This document shows, in pieces, positions 16,017-23,862 of a DNA stretch of 32,598 nucleotides. The first letter of the stretch is position 1, and every line of letters starts with the position of its first letter. Location of the stretch: NCBI GenBank assembly GCA_001918935.1, contig MNGW01000054.1, positions 1 to 32,598 on the forward strand, given 5' to 3'. This stretch comes from Acidobacteriales bacterium 13_1_40CM_3_55_5 (GTDB lineage: Bacteria > Acidobacteriota > Terriglobia > Terriglobales > Acidobacteriaceae). The position numbers and the translations under genes are program-made. Below the pieces are notes generated by a model that had not been told where the DNA came from, did no database searches, and saw only the letters and a program-made list of their open reading frames with translations.

Positions 16017-17231
16017 ATGTCCGTCACCACACGCATTAATCCTCTTTCCTACCTCACGGAGCAATTGGACGATCTCAAAGCCAAGGGCACGTACTTCCGC
16101 CTCCGAGTGCTGGAGGACGAGCAGGCCCCCGTCTGCACTTTCGACGGCAGGAAAGTGATTAACCTGGCGTCCAACAATTACCTGGGTCTGACTACCCATC
16201 CCAGGCTGCGCGAAGCCGCGCTCGAAGCCACCCGCAAATATGGGGTGGGATCAGGCGCAGTGCGCACTATCGCCGGCACCATGAAAATCCATATGGAACT
16301 GGAAGAGAAAATCGCGCGCTTCAAAAACGTCGAGGCTTGCGTGGTCTTTCAGTCCGGCTTTGCCGCCAATGCGGGCACAGTCTCGGCGGTGCTGGGCAAA
16401 GACGATTTCATCATCTCGGACCAGTTGAATCATGCTTCCATCATCGACGGAGCGCGGTTGTCCAAAGCGAAAATTCTGGTCTTCCGGCATAAAGATATTG
16501 GCCATGCCGAGGAGCAACTGGCCAGCGTCAAGCATCAGCCAGGCAGAAAGTTGCTGATCTCGGACGGCGTCTTTTCCATGGACGGCGACATCGGCCCTCT
16601 GCCGCAACTTTGCGATCTGGCCGAAAGATACGGCGCCATCATGATGGTTGACGACGCCCACGCTTCCGGCGTGCTAGGCCGCAACGGCCGAGGCACTATT
16701 GACCATTTCAACGTACACGGGCGCGTCGATATCCAGGTAGGCACGCTCTCGAAAGCCGTGGGCGCACTAGGCGGATACGTTTGCGGCTCCCGTGATCTGA
16801 TTGATTTTCTGTATCATCGTGCGCGCCCGTTTCTGTTTTCCACGTCGCATCCGCCGTCTGTGGCTGCTACTTGCATAGCTGCATTCGAGGTTCTGGAAAA
16901 CGAACCCGAGCGCATCGAAAAGCTTTGGGAGAACACTCGCTTCTGGAAAAAAGAACTAGGCCTGCTTGGATTTGATATTGGCGGCCGCACCACTCCGGCC
17001 AGTGAGACCCCGATCACGCCCATCATCATCGGCGACAGCAAGCTCACTATGGACTTCTCCCGCGAACTGTTTCAGGAATGCGTCCTAGGCACGGGCATCA
17101 CCTTTCCCACCGTGCCGGAAGGCAAAGCCCGCATCCGAACCATCATGACGGCAACGCACAAAAAAGCAGAATTGGATCAGGCACTCGAGGTGCTAAAGAA
17201 AGTAGGAAAGCGAATGGGAATATTGGCGTGA
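16017..17231 (+). CDS. Alpha-oxoamine synthase, glycine C-acetyltransferase (Kbl/BioF-type)
   Basis: The protein is 404 aa. It is a PLP enzyme that condenses an amino acid with an acyl-CoA. Key motifs are LASNNYLGLTTHPRL, VGSGAVRTIAGTMKIH, SDQLNHASIIDGARLS, MMVDDAHASGVLGRNGRGT (PLP aspartate) and QVGTLSKAVGALGGYV (PLP lysine). These match the Kbl-like group in which glycine C-acetyltransferase and 8-amino-7-oxononanoate synthase activities can overlap, as reported for a Thermus homologue. GGAG sits 5 bp before the ATG. No threonine dehydrogenase or biotin gene is adjacent, so the physiological reaction is open. Confidence 0.92.
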   Translation: MSVTTRINPLSYLTEQLDDLKAKGTYFRLRVLEDEQAPVCTFDGRKVINLASNNYLGLTTHPRLREAALEATRKYGVGSGAVRTIAGTMKIHMELEEKIARFKNVEACVVFQSGFAANAGTVSAVLGKDDFIISDQLNHASIIDGARLSKAKILVFRHKDIGHAEEQLASVKHQPGRKLLISDGVFSMDGDIGPLPQLCDLAERYGAIMMVDDAHASGVLGRNGRGTIDHFNVHGRVDIQVGTLSKAVGALGGYVCGSRDLIDFLYHRARPFLFSTSHPPSVAATCIAAFEVLENEPERIEKLWENTRFWKKELGLLGFDIGGRTTPASETPITPIIIGDSKLTMDFSRELFQECVLGTGITFPTVPEGKARIRTIMTATHKKAELDQALEVLKKVGKRMGILA

Positions 17232-17296
17232 TTAATAGCCAGAAGCTACTTACGCAAACAAAAAGCGTTGCCCGGCAGCAATGCCGACGTCCTGGC

Positions 17297-17314
17297 ATGT
17301 TCCACGTGGAACAT
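17297..17314. promoter_or_regulatory. parS-like ParB-binding palindrome
   Basis: ATGTTCCACGTGGAACAT is an 18-bp perfect palindrome. It contains TGTTCCACGTGGAACA, which differs from the published bacterial parS consensus TGTTNCACGTGAAACA at one position, and that difference makes it fully symmetric. It sits in the 103-bp gap between two convergent genes, free of coding constraint. Its presence suggests ParB loading and an origin-side location. Confidence 0.8.
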
Positions 17315-17334
17315 TACGGCGATTTGTCAGCCGA

Positions 17335-18642
17335 CTACGCCCTGTACTGAATGACCCCGCCGACGATCGTCGCGACTACTTTCCCCGTGAACTGCCAGCC
17401 ATTGAACGGCGTGTTGCGTGATTTGGACAGAGACTTCGAGGCGTCGAAGGTCCAGCGTTTCTTGGGATCGAAAATAGTGACATCAGCGTAGCTGCCGCGC
17501 GCGAGCGTTCCACGACCTCGCAGATCGACCACGCGCGTCGGCCCCGCGGTGAACAACTCCACGATTCGCGCCAGCGGAATCTTCTGCTCACGATGCAGGC
17601 GCGTAATCGCCATTCCCAGCGCCGTCTCCAAACCTATAATTCCGAATAGGGCGCGTTCAAACTCGATAATTTTTTCATGTGGCGCATGCGGCGCGTGATC
17701 GGTGGCAATGGCGTCCACGGTGCCGTCGGCCAGAGCTACGAGCAATGCTTCGCGATCCGCTGCGGAGCGCAAAGGTGGGTTCATTTTGAAGTTGGTGTCA
17801 TACTCGCCGACATTTTCATCGATCAACGCGAAGTGATGTGGAGTGACCTCGCAGGTAACACGGACCCGGCTACGCTTTCCCCGCCGGACCGCCTTCAGCG
17901 CGTCAGCGGTTGAGAGATGAGCGACGTGCAGGCGTGCCCCGGTGAACTGCTGGGCCAATTGCACATCGCGTTCCACGATCGAAGCTTCAGCAGCGGCTTT
18001 CATCCCACGCAGTCCCAGGCGAAAGGCAGTCGGACCATCATTTATCGAACAGTTTTCGGTCATGCGAGTGTCCTCCGCGTGCTGAATTACTGGAAGATTG
18101 ATCTCGGAGGCTACACGCAAGGTCTCGCGCATGATGTCATCACTCAGGATGGGCTTACCGTCGTCAGTGACAGCGACGGCGCCTGCCCGTTGCAAGCCAC
18201 GAAAGTCGGTAAGCACAGCGCCCTTACTGGCATGGGTCGCGGCCGCCACGGGGAAAACGTTGACCACCGCGCCGCGCTCCGACTGCTGCAACCATGTGAT
18301 CCATTCTGGCGAATCTAGTATTGGCTGGGTGTTTGGCATGCAGCAGACAGAGGTAAATCCGCCAGCCGCGGCGGCGGCAGTGCCGGTGGCGATGGTTTCT
18401 TTGTAAACCTGACCGGGCTCGCGTAGGTGAACATGCAGATCAATGAAGCCGGGAGCAATGATAAGACCACGAGCATCAAACTTTTCGTTAGCGCCGCCAC
18501 GAATTTTGTTCGGCAAAGCGATTTCTGCGACGCGTCCATCGCGCAGCAGAACGTCCATGAGAGCGTCGATCTTCGAAGCGGGATCGATAAGGCGACCGCC
18601 CCGGATCAGTAGCGAACCCAAATTGGATTTGTCTCGTGCCAT
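17335..18642 (-). CDS. pyrC: Dihydroorotase, type I
   Basis: The protein is 435 aa. It closes N-carbamoyl-aspartate to dihydroorotate, the third step of UMP synthesis. Metal-binding and substrate motifs are GFIDLHVHLREPGQ (HxH and substrate Arg), AGGFTSVCCMPNTQP, VIQHAEDTRM, LHVAHLSTADAL, CEVTPHHF and ATDHAPHAPHEK (catalytic Asp). The TDHAPH motif and length are typical of type I (PyrC/CAD-like) enzymes. It starts 12 bp after the pyrB stop and is the last gene of the pyrR-pyrB-pyrC operon. The conserved catalytic residues argue that it is active rather than a structural PyrX-type homologue. Confidence 0.96.
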   Translation of the reverse strand: MARDKSNLGSLLIRGGRLIDPASKIDALMDVLLRDGRVAEIALPNKIRGGANEKFDARGLIIAPGFIDLHVHLREPGQVYKETIATGTAAAAAGGFTSVCCMPNTQPILDSPEWITWLQQSERGAVVNVFPVAAATHASKGAVLTDFRGLQRAGAVAVTDDGKPILSDDIMRETLRVASEINLPVIQHAEDTRMTENCSINDGPTAFRLGLRGMKAAAEASIVERDVQLAQQFTGARLHVAHLSTADALKAVRRGKRSRVRVTCEVTPHHFALIDENVGEYDTNFKMNPPLRSAADREALLVALADGTVDAIATDHAPHAPHEKIIEFERALFGIIGLETALGMAITRLHREQKIPLARIVELFTAGPTRVVDLRGRGTLARGSYADVTIFDPKKRWTFDASKSLSKSRNTPFNGWQFTGKVVATIVGGVIQYRA

Positions 18643-18654
18643 TCAATCGTGAAT

Positions 18655-19569
18655 CTATCTCGCTCGTCCCAACGCTTTCGCCAGGATCGCCATACGTACC
18701 GGCACACCGTTGCGCACTTCCTCAACGATTACCGACTGCGGACAGTCAGCCACTTCCCAAGTCAATTCCAGACCGCGAATAATGGGGCCAGGATGCATGA
18801 GCAGGGCGTCACGTTTTGCTAGCTTGAGCCGCGTCATAGTCATCTGATATCGCGCAATGTAGTCTTGCAGTTTAATTTTCATGCCGGCGAGCCGCTCTTT
18901 CTGTACGCGCAGCACTATGATGACGTCTGCTTTTCGCGCCGCTTCTTCGACGCTGCGCGTGATGTGCAGGCCGGGAGCCAGACTGGTGGCCAGCTCAGGC
19001 AAGAACTCAGGCGGTCCGCAAAGCGTGATGCGCGCGCCGAACTTGCTGAGCAAATGAATCGCAGACCGGGCCACTCGGCTGTGATAAATATCTCCCACGA
19101 TGACAACTTGCAATCCTTTGAATGATTTTTTGTGACGCGAGATGGTGTATGCGTCAAGCAATGCCTGCGTGGGGTGTTCGTGCATGCCATCGCCTGCATT
19201 GACGACTGGAATATCAAGATGCTTGGCCATCAGCAGAGGAGCACCGGCGTTCGGATGCCGCACGACGATGAGATCAGCGCCTACAGCGCGCAGGGTGTAC
19301 GCGGTATCCAGCAGCGATTCGCCCTTCTCTATACTTGACCCACTGGAGAGGACCAGCGTGGTCATCGCGCCCATGGACTTGGCCGCAATTTCAAAGGAGC
19401 TTCGAGTGCGGGTGGAAGCTTCGTAGAACAGAAGAAGCACGCGTTTTCCCCGCAGCAAAGGGCGGGGCTTAAACGGATTCATTCGCCGTGCCAGCTTGAG
19501 CAGGCCCACGATCTCCGCCGCTTCCATGTGCTCGATTCCCAGCAGGGAACCACGCGCAATTCTGTTCAT
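18655..19569 (-). CDS. pyrB: Aspartate carbamoyltransferase catalytic subunit
   Basis: The protein is 304 aa from the ATG at 19569; the track start at 19587 is a GTG six codons earlier. It condenses carbamoyl phosphate and aspartate. Carbamoyl-phosphate-binding STRTRSSFEIA (about 47), the GSSIEKGESLLDTAYTL loop, HPTQALLDAYTI (about 130), and the aspartate-binding HPGPIIRGLE near the C-terminus are all intact. No regulatory subunit gene (pyrI) is present. It is the middle gene of the pyr operon, 44 bp after pyrR. Confidence 0.96.
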   Translation of the reverse strand: MNRIARGSLLGIEHMEAAEIVGLLKLARRMNPFKPRPLLRGKRVLLLFYEASTRTRSSFEIAAKSMGAMTTLVLSSGSSIEKGESLLDTAYTLRAVGADLIVVRHPNAGAPLLMAKHLDIPVVNAGDGMHEHPTQALLDAYTISRHKKSFKGLQVVIVGDIYHSRVARSAIHLLSKFGARITLCGPPEFLPELATSLAPGLHITRSVEEAARKADVIIVLRVQKERLAGMKIKLQDYIARYQMTMTRLKLAKRDALLMHPGPIIRGLELTWEVADCPQSVIVEEVRNGVPVRMAILAKALGRAR

Positions 19570-19613
19570 GGCTTGCCTGGGCACCACGTGAAAAAAGTCT
19601 ACAGCTCTGACAC

Positions 19614-20189
19614 TCAGCTTTGCTTTTCGACCAGCAAGACTTTTTCGCTCTGGTCGGTCTCGCGCAATTGGACTTCAATGATTTCCTGTCGAGTGGTTTG
19701 TACTTTGCGTCCGACAAATGTCGCCTCGACTGGTAACTCGCGGTGGCCGCGATCGATCAGCACACAGAGTCGCACTTGCCTCGGCCGTCCTTGCCGGAAG
19801 AGGGCATCAAGCGCAGCACGAGTGGTGCGCCCGGTATAGAGAACGTCATCCACCAGGATTATGTTTTTGCCGGTTATGGGAAAACCGATTTCGGTTTTCT
19901 GCACCACCGGTTTCGAACCGAGAGTGGAAAGATCGTCGCGATAAAGGGTGATATCCAGTGTGCCGACGGGCACCGGACTCTTTTCGATTCGCTCGATGAT
20001 CTGCGCCAGACGCTGCGCCAGGGGCACGCCCCGCCGGCGGATTCCGACCAAACCCAAGTCGGTCGCTCCCTCATTTTTCTCGACGATTTCGTGAGCCAAA
20101 CGAACCAGCGTGCGCTCGATCTCCGATGCAGACATCAGCTGCGACTTCTCTCGCAGATTGGACTGGCGCGGGGAGGGTCTCGCAGTCAT
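19614..20189 (-). CDS. pyrR: PyrR: pyr attenuation regulator / uracil phosphoribosyltransferase
   Basis: The protein is 191 aa from the ATG at 20189. That start gives the normal PyrR beginning (NLREKSQLMSASEIERTLVRLAHEI). The PRPP-binding loop is IILVDDVLYTGRTTRAAL; other PyrR blocks are LVGIRRRGVPLAQRL, GTLDITLYRDDLS and LCVLIDRGHRELPVEATFVG. In Firmicutes PyrR binds leader RNA and represses the pyr operon when UMP is high. It leads a pyrR-B-C operon here, which suggests the same logic, but I could not see a recognisable PyrR-binding loop in the short leader. A heptamer inverted repeat begins upstream instead. Confidence 0.95.
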   Translation of the reverse strand: MTARPSPRQSNLREKSQLMSASEIERTLVRLAHEIVEKNEGATDLGLVGIRRRGVPLAQRLAQIIERIEKSPVPVGTLDITLYRDDLSTLGSKPVVQKTEIGFPITGKNIILVDDVLYTGRTTRAALDALFRQGRPRQVRLCVLIDRGHRELPVEATFVGRKVQTTRQEIIEVQLRETDQSEKVLLVEKQS

Positions 20190-20239
20190 GAACGCAGCAT
20201 CATACGTGGGGGATGTGCCGGGGGGCAAGGTGGAGACAG

Positions 20240-20455
20240 CAGTCAGCACTCAGCACTCAGCACTTAGCACTTAGCACTTAGCCATTACGGGCCGGTGCCG
20301 CGTCGTTCAGATTGGCGCAAACGATTGTTGAGGGGCAACGGCGAAGGGCAGCATTTGGCACTTAGCTCCTCACCGATCGTTTGGACCAACTCTGACGTAA
20401 CCACCAGCGGCCAGTAATGGCTAAATGCTAAGTGCTAAATGCTAAGTGCTGCGGA
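20240..20455. repeat. Long inverted repeat with heptamer arms (CACTTAG / CTAAGTG)
   Basis: Left arm 20240-20288: CAGTCAG, CACTCAG twice, CACTTAG three times, then CCATTAC. Right arm 20414-20448: GTAATGG, CTAAATG, CTAAGTG, CTAAATG, CTAAGTG. The arms are near-perfect reverse complements around a core of about 125 bp, and the core holds another copy-like GCATTTGGCACTTAGC. The right arm ends 9 bp before the stop codon of the next gene. The left arm lies about 50 bp ahead of pyrR. No ORF of substance lies inside. Confidence 0.8.
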
Positions 20456-20457
20456 AA

Positions 20458-21114
20458 TCAGTGACGATCTTTGCGTCGCAGCAGAGCCGCTGCGAGTGCG
20501 CCTCCCAGGCTGGAGAAAATCAGAAAGGCTACCCCCATCACGATCAGGCCCAATGCCATCATCAGCGCGAGACCTTGTGGGCTCTTCAGATATTCGAGCA
20601 TCTGTTGCGCCTGCGGGTCGGAGCTTCGCGCGGCGGATTGCTGAATGGCTTGCAACAGGGCATCGCGCAGTTGTCCACCAGTGCGGAAGATCAGCATTCC
20701 AGCGGCAGTAAAGATCGCGAAAATGCCAAACCCTAGTGCTCCGCTCAGCGCCCCTAGCCGTGCGCCGATGCCGGGTGTGACATTGGCGACGGGATTCCTG
20801 CGGCGATAAAACAGCACTGCGAGCGCACCGGACGCAAGCATTCCCAGTCCGAAGGCACCGCCGGGAATGAGCATCATCACGGCGGCGATCAGTCCCGCCA
20901 GAGCCGCCGCGGGCAAAGCATAGGACCACTGCAGCGCGGTAATCTGCGACGTGTTTGTGTAAGACCCTGACGGTTTGATCTCTAAGCCGGAATCAATGGT
21001 AGGGCTGGTGATTGCGTCCCCCACGGCGACGCGAATTTGCGGCGCATTGCATTGCGGACAGAAAGCTATTCCTTCGTCGACTGCAGCACCACATTGATAG
21101 CAGGAATGTTCCAC
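20458..21114 (-). CDS. Zinc-ribbon membrane protein of unknown function
   Basis: The protein is 218 aa. An N-terminal zinc ribbon (CYQCGAAVDEG, FCPQCNAP) is followed by a short linker. Four hydrophobic helices come next: ALPAAALAGLIAAVMMLIPG, GMLASGALAVLFY, LSGALGFGIFAIFTAAGML and LALMMALGLIVMGVAFLIF. A Gln/Ala-rich amphipathic segment (ALLQAIQQSAARSSDPQAQQM) precedes the last helix. The family is widespread as uncharacterised zinc-ribbon membrane proteins; no reaction is known. It stands between the pyr operon and the GH3-lipoprotein pair, all on the minus strand. A promoter is not evident. Confidence 0.88.
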   Translation of the reverse strand: MEHSCYQCGAAVDEGIAFCPQCNAPQIRVAVGDAITSPTIDSGLEIKPSGSYTNTSQITALQWSYALPAAALAGLIAAVMMLIPGGAFGLGMLASGALAVLFYRRRNPVANVTPGIGARLGALSGALGFGIFAIFTAAGMLIFRTGGQLRDALLQAIQQSAARSSDPQAQQMLEYLKSPQGLALMMALGLIVMGVAFLIFSSLGGALAAALLRRKDRH

Positions 21115-21219
21115 TGAATTTCAAGTTACAGCACGACTGCTAGCCAGGCAAGAACGTAGGACCGCGACCGAGCGGGGCGAGTCGATCATTACCCGCTCAA
21201 CCCTGAGATCATCGATCAG

Positions 21220-21825
21220 TTAGATCGTGTCCTTGCCACGGGTCTGCACGTAGACCAGCGCGAAGATGGAACCTTTGCCCTTGTCTCCTGGTCGGACGGA
21301 AACGATGTGCTGGTTATCTTCAGTACCCACCTTCAGTTCGATATCGTCGCCTTTGTTATTGCCCTGGCATTTGAGCTGTTTCGAATCGTTGGAGTGGCGT
21401 GGGTTCATTTCAACATCATCATCGTGGTTGTTGCGGCGACACTCGAGCACGGTGCCATATTTCTTCAATTGATCGGTGTAATAAGAAATCAGTTTTTCCG
21501 GCGGGTCATCGGACTCGTACTCGATAGCGACTACTTTCAGCCCGAAGAGGCCGCTGGAGATATTTACGTTCGCGCTCTTCTCGTCGCCGTCCTTGTCCTT
21601 CTCTTTCTTGCGCGCTCCGGGATAGACCGGCAGGCCGACATCGCGGACGTCGGCGTTCTTGCTGACGTGAAGTCCCCCGATCGGAGTCTGGATATCCACT
21701 TTCTTGTCTTCGCCGTTTTCATTCTTTTTTACGTTGATACTGCAGGCGGACATCACGAGAACAGCAACGAGCGTGACAATGAACCCGAGCCGCGAGTTAA
21801 TGAACAGAGGGTTGGAATTGTGCAT
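21220..21825 (-). CDS. Lipoprotein of unknown function overlapping the GH3 gene
   Basis: The protein is 201 aa from the ATG at 21825, which has GGAGG 8 bp upstream. The track's longer version merely reads the GH3 gene in another frame. The signal peptide ends in a lipobox (VTLVAVLVMSACSIN). The mature part is very rich in Lys, Asp and Asn. It contains DVRDVGLPVYPGARKKEK and IEYESDDPPEKLISYYTDQLKKYG, which looks like the recurring envelope-protein motif in which a 'YPGA' segment is followed by a PxxVxxYY-type helix. The gene overlaps the last 29 bases of the GH3 gene, so translation is probably coupled. I infer an envelope location; the role is unknown. Confidence 0.85.
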   Translation of the reverse strand: MHNSNPLFINSRLGFIVTLVAVLVMSACSINVKKNENGEDKKVDIQTPIGGLHVSKNADVRDVGLPVYPGARKKEKDKDGDEKSANVNISSGLFGLKVVAIEYESDDPPEKLISYYTDQLKKYGTVLECRRNNHDDDVEMNPRHSNDSKQLKCQGNNKGDDIELKVGTEDNQHIVSVRPGDKGKGSIFALVYVQTRGKDTI

Positions 21826-23701
21826 GCTGCGAACCTCCAGGTGCGACGTAGGCTTGCCGGTCGATGCCGTCGCCACGACGGGCGACGTTTGGAATGCTGA
21901 CCGGTAACCGGCCGCGGATTGCAATTTCACCAAACAGCGCCTTGACGGCGCTGATTTCCGAAACCGTGGCGTTTGAAAACGTGCAAATATAATTTTGTGT
22001 TGCCGCGAAATCTTGCGCCACGTACGGATTACCCATAGCCAGGACTGCGGTCTTTTGTGCGGCGTGGTCCAGAATTTTTTGTAAGAGCATCGCGGTGGCA
22101 TCCGCCAAGCCAACCGAGTTCTGAAGTCCACCGACACCTTTGGTCGCTTTCCCCGCGGTCGGGATCACATATACGGCAGCGATTACGGTCTGGGCCTGAT
22201 CCACGGCGCGCATGATGTCATCCGATAGAGCGGCCGCAATCCGTGGATCCACATAGATGACATTGGCATCGGACACACGGCTGCGAATTTGGCGCTCCAG
22301 CATACGGCCCGCCTCAGTGCGAACGTCGTCGGTAAAAATAACGACGACCACCCGGTTCCGCACTTCGTCCACTGATTGATACGGAAGGCCGGAGTTAACA
22401 GTTCCCATTTGTTTCAGTGGGAGAAGCTTTCCGTTATCACGAACCAGGGTGACGGCATCGTCGGCCATCTGCTGCCCTAGGGCTAGGTTTGCGAGCTCGC
22501 CAATCAAGTTGGATAGTGCTTCCACATTCACCAGGCGCGCTTTCTGAAGATTGAGCGAGGCCTTGGCTTCCAACATTTTGAGGACGGAAGCGTCCAGTTG
22601 GGACTGCGGAATTTCGCCACTGCGGACGGCTGCGAGCATAGCTTGATAGGAAGCATCGAGGTCAGCGGGAATCAACAAGAGATCGTTTCCGGCTTTGAAT
22701 GCATCTACCGCGGCTCGGCCGATGTTCGCGGCGTAAAGGCGAGTGAGTCCTGCCATGTCGAGAGCATCGGTGACGACAAGCCCCTTGAATCCGAGTTGCG
22801 TCTTGAGCAGATCGTTTACGATCGCCGGCGAAGTCGTTCCCACGCGCTTGGGGTCGGGCTCGAGCGAGGGAACGCTGACGTGTGCGACCATGACTGAATC
22901 CACACCCGCCTCGATGGCCTTGCGAAAGGGCGGAAGTTCCACGGATTGCAATCGAGCGAGGTTGCCGGTCACCTGGGCCACGCCCAGATGGGAATCAGTG
23001 GCGGTATCACCGTGGCCGGGGAAGTGTTTGGCAGTGGTCAGCATTCCGTTGGCGCGGGCGCCGCGGATGTAGGCGGCCACAAGATCGCCCACCTGCTGCG
23101 GGTCCTCACCGAAAGAACGGGTGTTGATGATGGGATTAGCGGGATTGGAATTCACGTCGGCTACGGGGAAGAAGTTCCAGTGCACGCCAATGGCGCGAGC
23201 TTCCTGGGCAGTGATGCGTCCGAAGGCTTCGGCATAGTCCAATTTTCCGGCGGCGCCGAAGGCCATGGCGTGGGGAAATACCGTCGCCCCGTAAAGGCGC
23301 ATGGAGACGCCGCGTTCGAAATCAGCTGCGATCAGTAGAGGTAATTTGGAATCCTGCTGCAGACGATTGAGGAGTACGGCCGCCTCATAGGGTTGGTTCC
23401 GGTATAGAAACGGACCTTCGGCGCGCACTGTCATGGCGAATGAGCCAACGTGATATTTGTTGATGCTGTCACGCAACTGGAGATATTCGGGACTATTTAC
23501 ATTCAAGAACTCGGCGCGAACCCAAATCATGAAAAGCTGGCCGACTTTTTCCTCGAGTGACAGGTTGTGCAGAGTTTTCTGCGCCCATTTTTCTCCGTCA
23601 CGATCGAGCTGGATGGGACGTGGCTGGGAGAATTTATCCTTGGCGAAGGCGGGAGTCAGCAGGGACAGAATCACGATGAGACATAGAGCACGTGGAAGCA
23701 T
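21797..23701 (-). CDS. Exported glycoside hydrolase family 3, beta-N-acetylhexosaminidase-like
   Basis: The protein is 634 aa with a signal peptide (MLPRALCLIVILSLLTPAFA). The catalytic TIM barrel has the NagZ-type signature TTAKHFPGHGDTATDSHLG (about 215). It also has MVAHVSVPSLEPD and the nucleophile Asp in LVVTDALDMAGL. A GH3 C-terminal alpha/beta domain (about 400-630) makes it longer than cytoplasmic NagZ. The KHFPGHGD-x-x-x-DSH loop suggests the His/Asp acid-base pair used by N-acetylglucosaminidases. It likely removes GlcNAc from peptidoglycan or chitin fragments in the periplasm. No ribosome site is seen at the start. It is the first gene of a pair with the lipoprotein. Confidence 0.94.
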   Translation of the reverse strand: MLPRALCLIVILSLLTPAFAKDKFSQPRPIQLDRDGEKWAQKTLHNLSLEEKVGQLFMIWVRAEFLNVNSPEYLQLRDSINKYHVGSFAMTVRAEGPFLYRNQPYEAAVLLNRLQQDSKLPLLIAADFERGVSMRLYGATVFPHAMAFGAAGKLDYAEAFGRITAQEARAIGVHWNFFPVADVNSNPANPIINTRSFGEDPQQVGDLVAAYIRGARANGMLTTAKHFPGHGDTATDSHLGVAQVTGNLARLQSVELPPFRKAIEAGVDSVMVAHVSVPSLEPDPKRVGTTSPAIVNDLLKTQLGFKGLVVTDALDMAGLTRLYAANIGRAAVDAFKAGNDLLLIPADLDASYQAMLAAVRSGEIPQSQLDASVLKMLEAKASLNLQKARLVNVEALSNLIGELANLALGQQMADDAVTLVRDNGKLLPLKQMGTVNSGLPYQSVDEVRNRVVVVIFTDDVRTEAGRMLERQIRSRVSDANVIYVDPRIAAALSDDIMRAVDQAQTVIAAVYVIPTAGKATKGVGGLQNSVGLADATAMLLQKILDHAAQKTAVLAMGNPYVAQDFAATQNYICTFSNATVSEISAVKALFGEIAIRGRLPVSIPNVARRGDGIDRQAYVAPGGSQHAQFQPSVH

Positions 23702-23725
23702 CAGCAGACGATAGCACGGATGCTT

Positions 23726-23781
23726 AGATCTGGGGTCTCAGGTCTGGGGTCTCAGGTCTGGGGTCGTCAGCATCAGGTCGC
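23726..23781. repeat. Left heptamer array (AGGTCTG/GGGTCTC)
   Basis: AGATCTG, GGGTCTC, AGGTCTG, GGGTCTC, AGGTCTG, GGGTCGT, CAGCATC and AGGTCGC are eight consecutive 7-mers in register. They alternate between two unit types, giving an apparent 14-bp repeat. The array begins 24 bp upstream of the GH3 start codon. It pairs with the array at 24240-24285 on the other side of the four-helix-bundle gene. Confidence 0.8.
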
Positions 23782-23794
23782 GGTACAACTTTGA

Positions 23795-23810
23795 TGTGAC
23801 GGATATCACA
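23795..23810. promoter_or_regulatory. CRP/FNR-type operator, TGTGA-N6-TCACA
   Basis: TGTGACGGATATCACA matches the CRP consensus half-sites perfectly with the right 6-bp spacer. It lies 53 bp upstream of the four-helix-bundle start and about 95 bp upstream of the divergent GH3 start, so it could act on either gene. Binding is inferred from the motif only. Confidence 0.55.
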
Positions 23811-23862
23811 GCGGGCGCAGGACCTCTCATGCTCGGATAGGGCTTGAGCAGGAGAACATCCT

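Noticed and set aside
19583-19598. CACGTGAAAA near the pyrB start as a second parS
   Set aside because: Only the right half matches the consensus; the left half (GCAC) does not, and it lies at a coding start.
20240-20455. Tandem short repeats as a CRISPR array
   Set aside because: The period is 7 bp with no unique spacers and the arms are inverted; no cas genes are present.
21826-22137. N-terminal extension of the lipoprotein ORF
   Set aside because: It reads GH3 coding sequence out of frame; the ATG at 21825 has a ribosome site and a signal peptide.
23686-23700. CACGTGGAAGCA in the GH3 signal peptide region as parS
   Set aside because: It is half a site only, without palindrome, and is explained by codons for the signal peptide.
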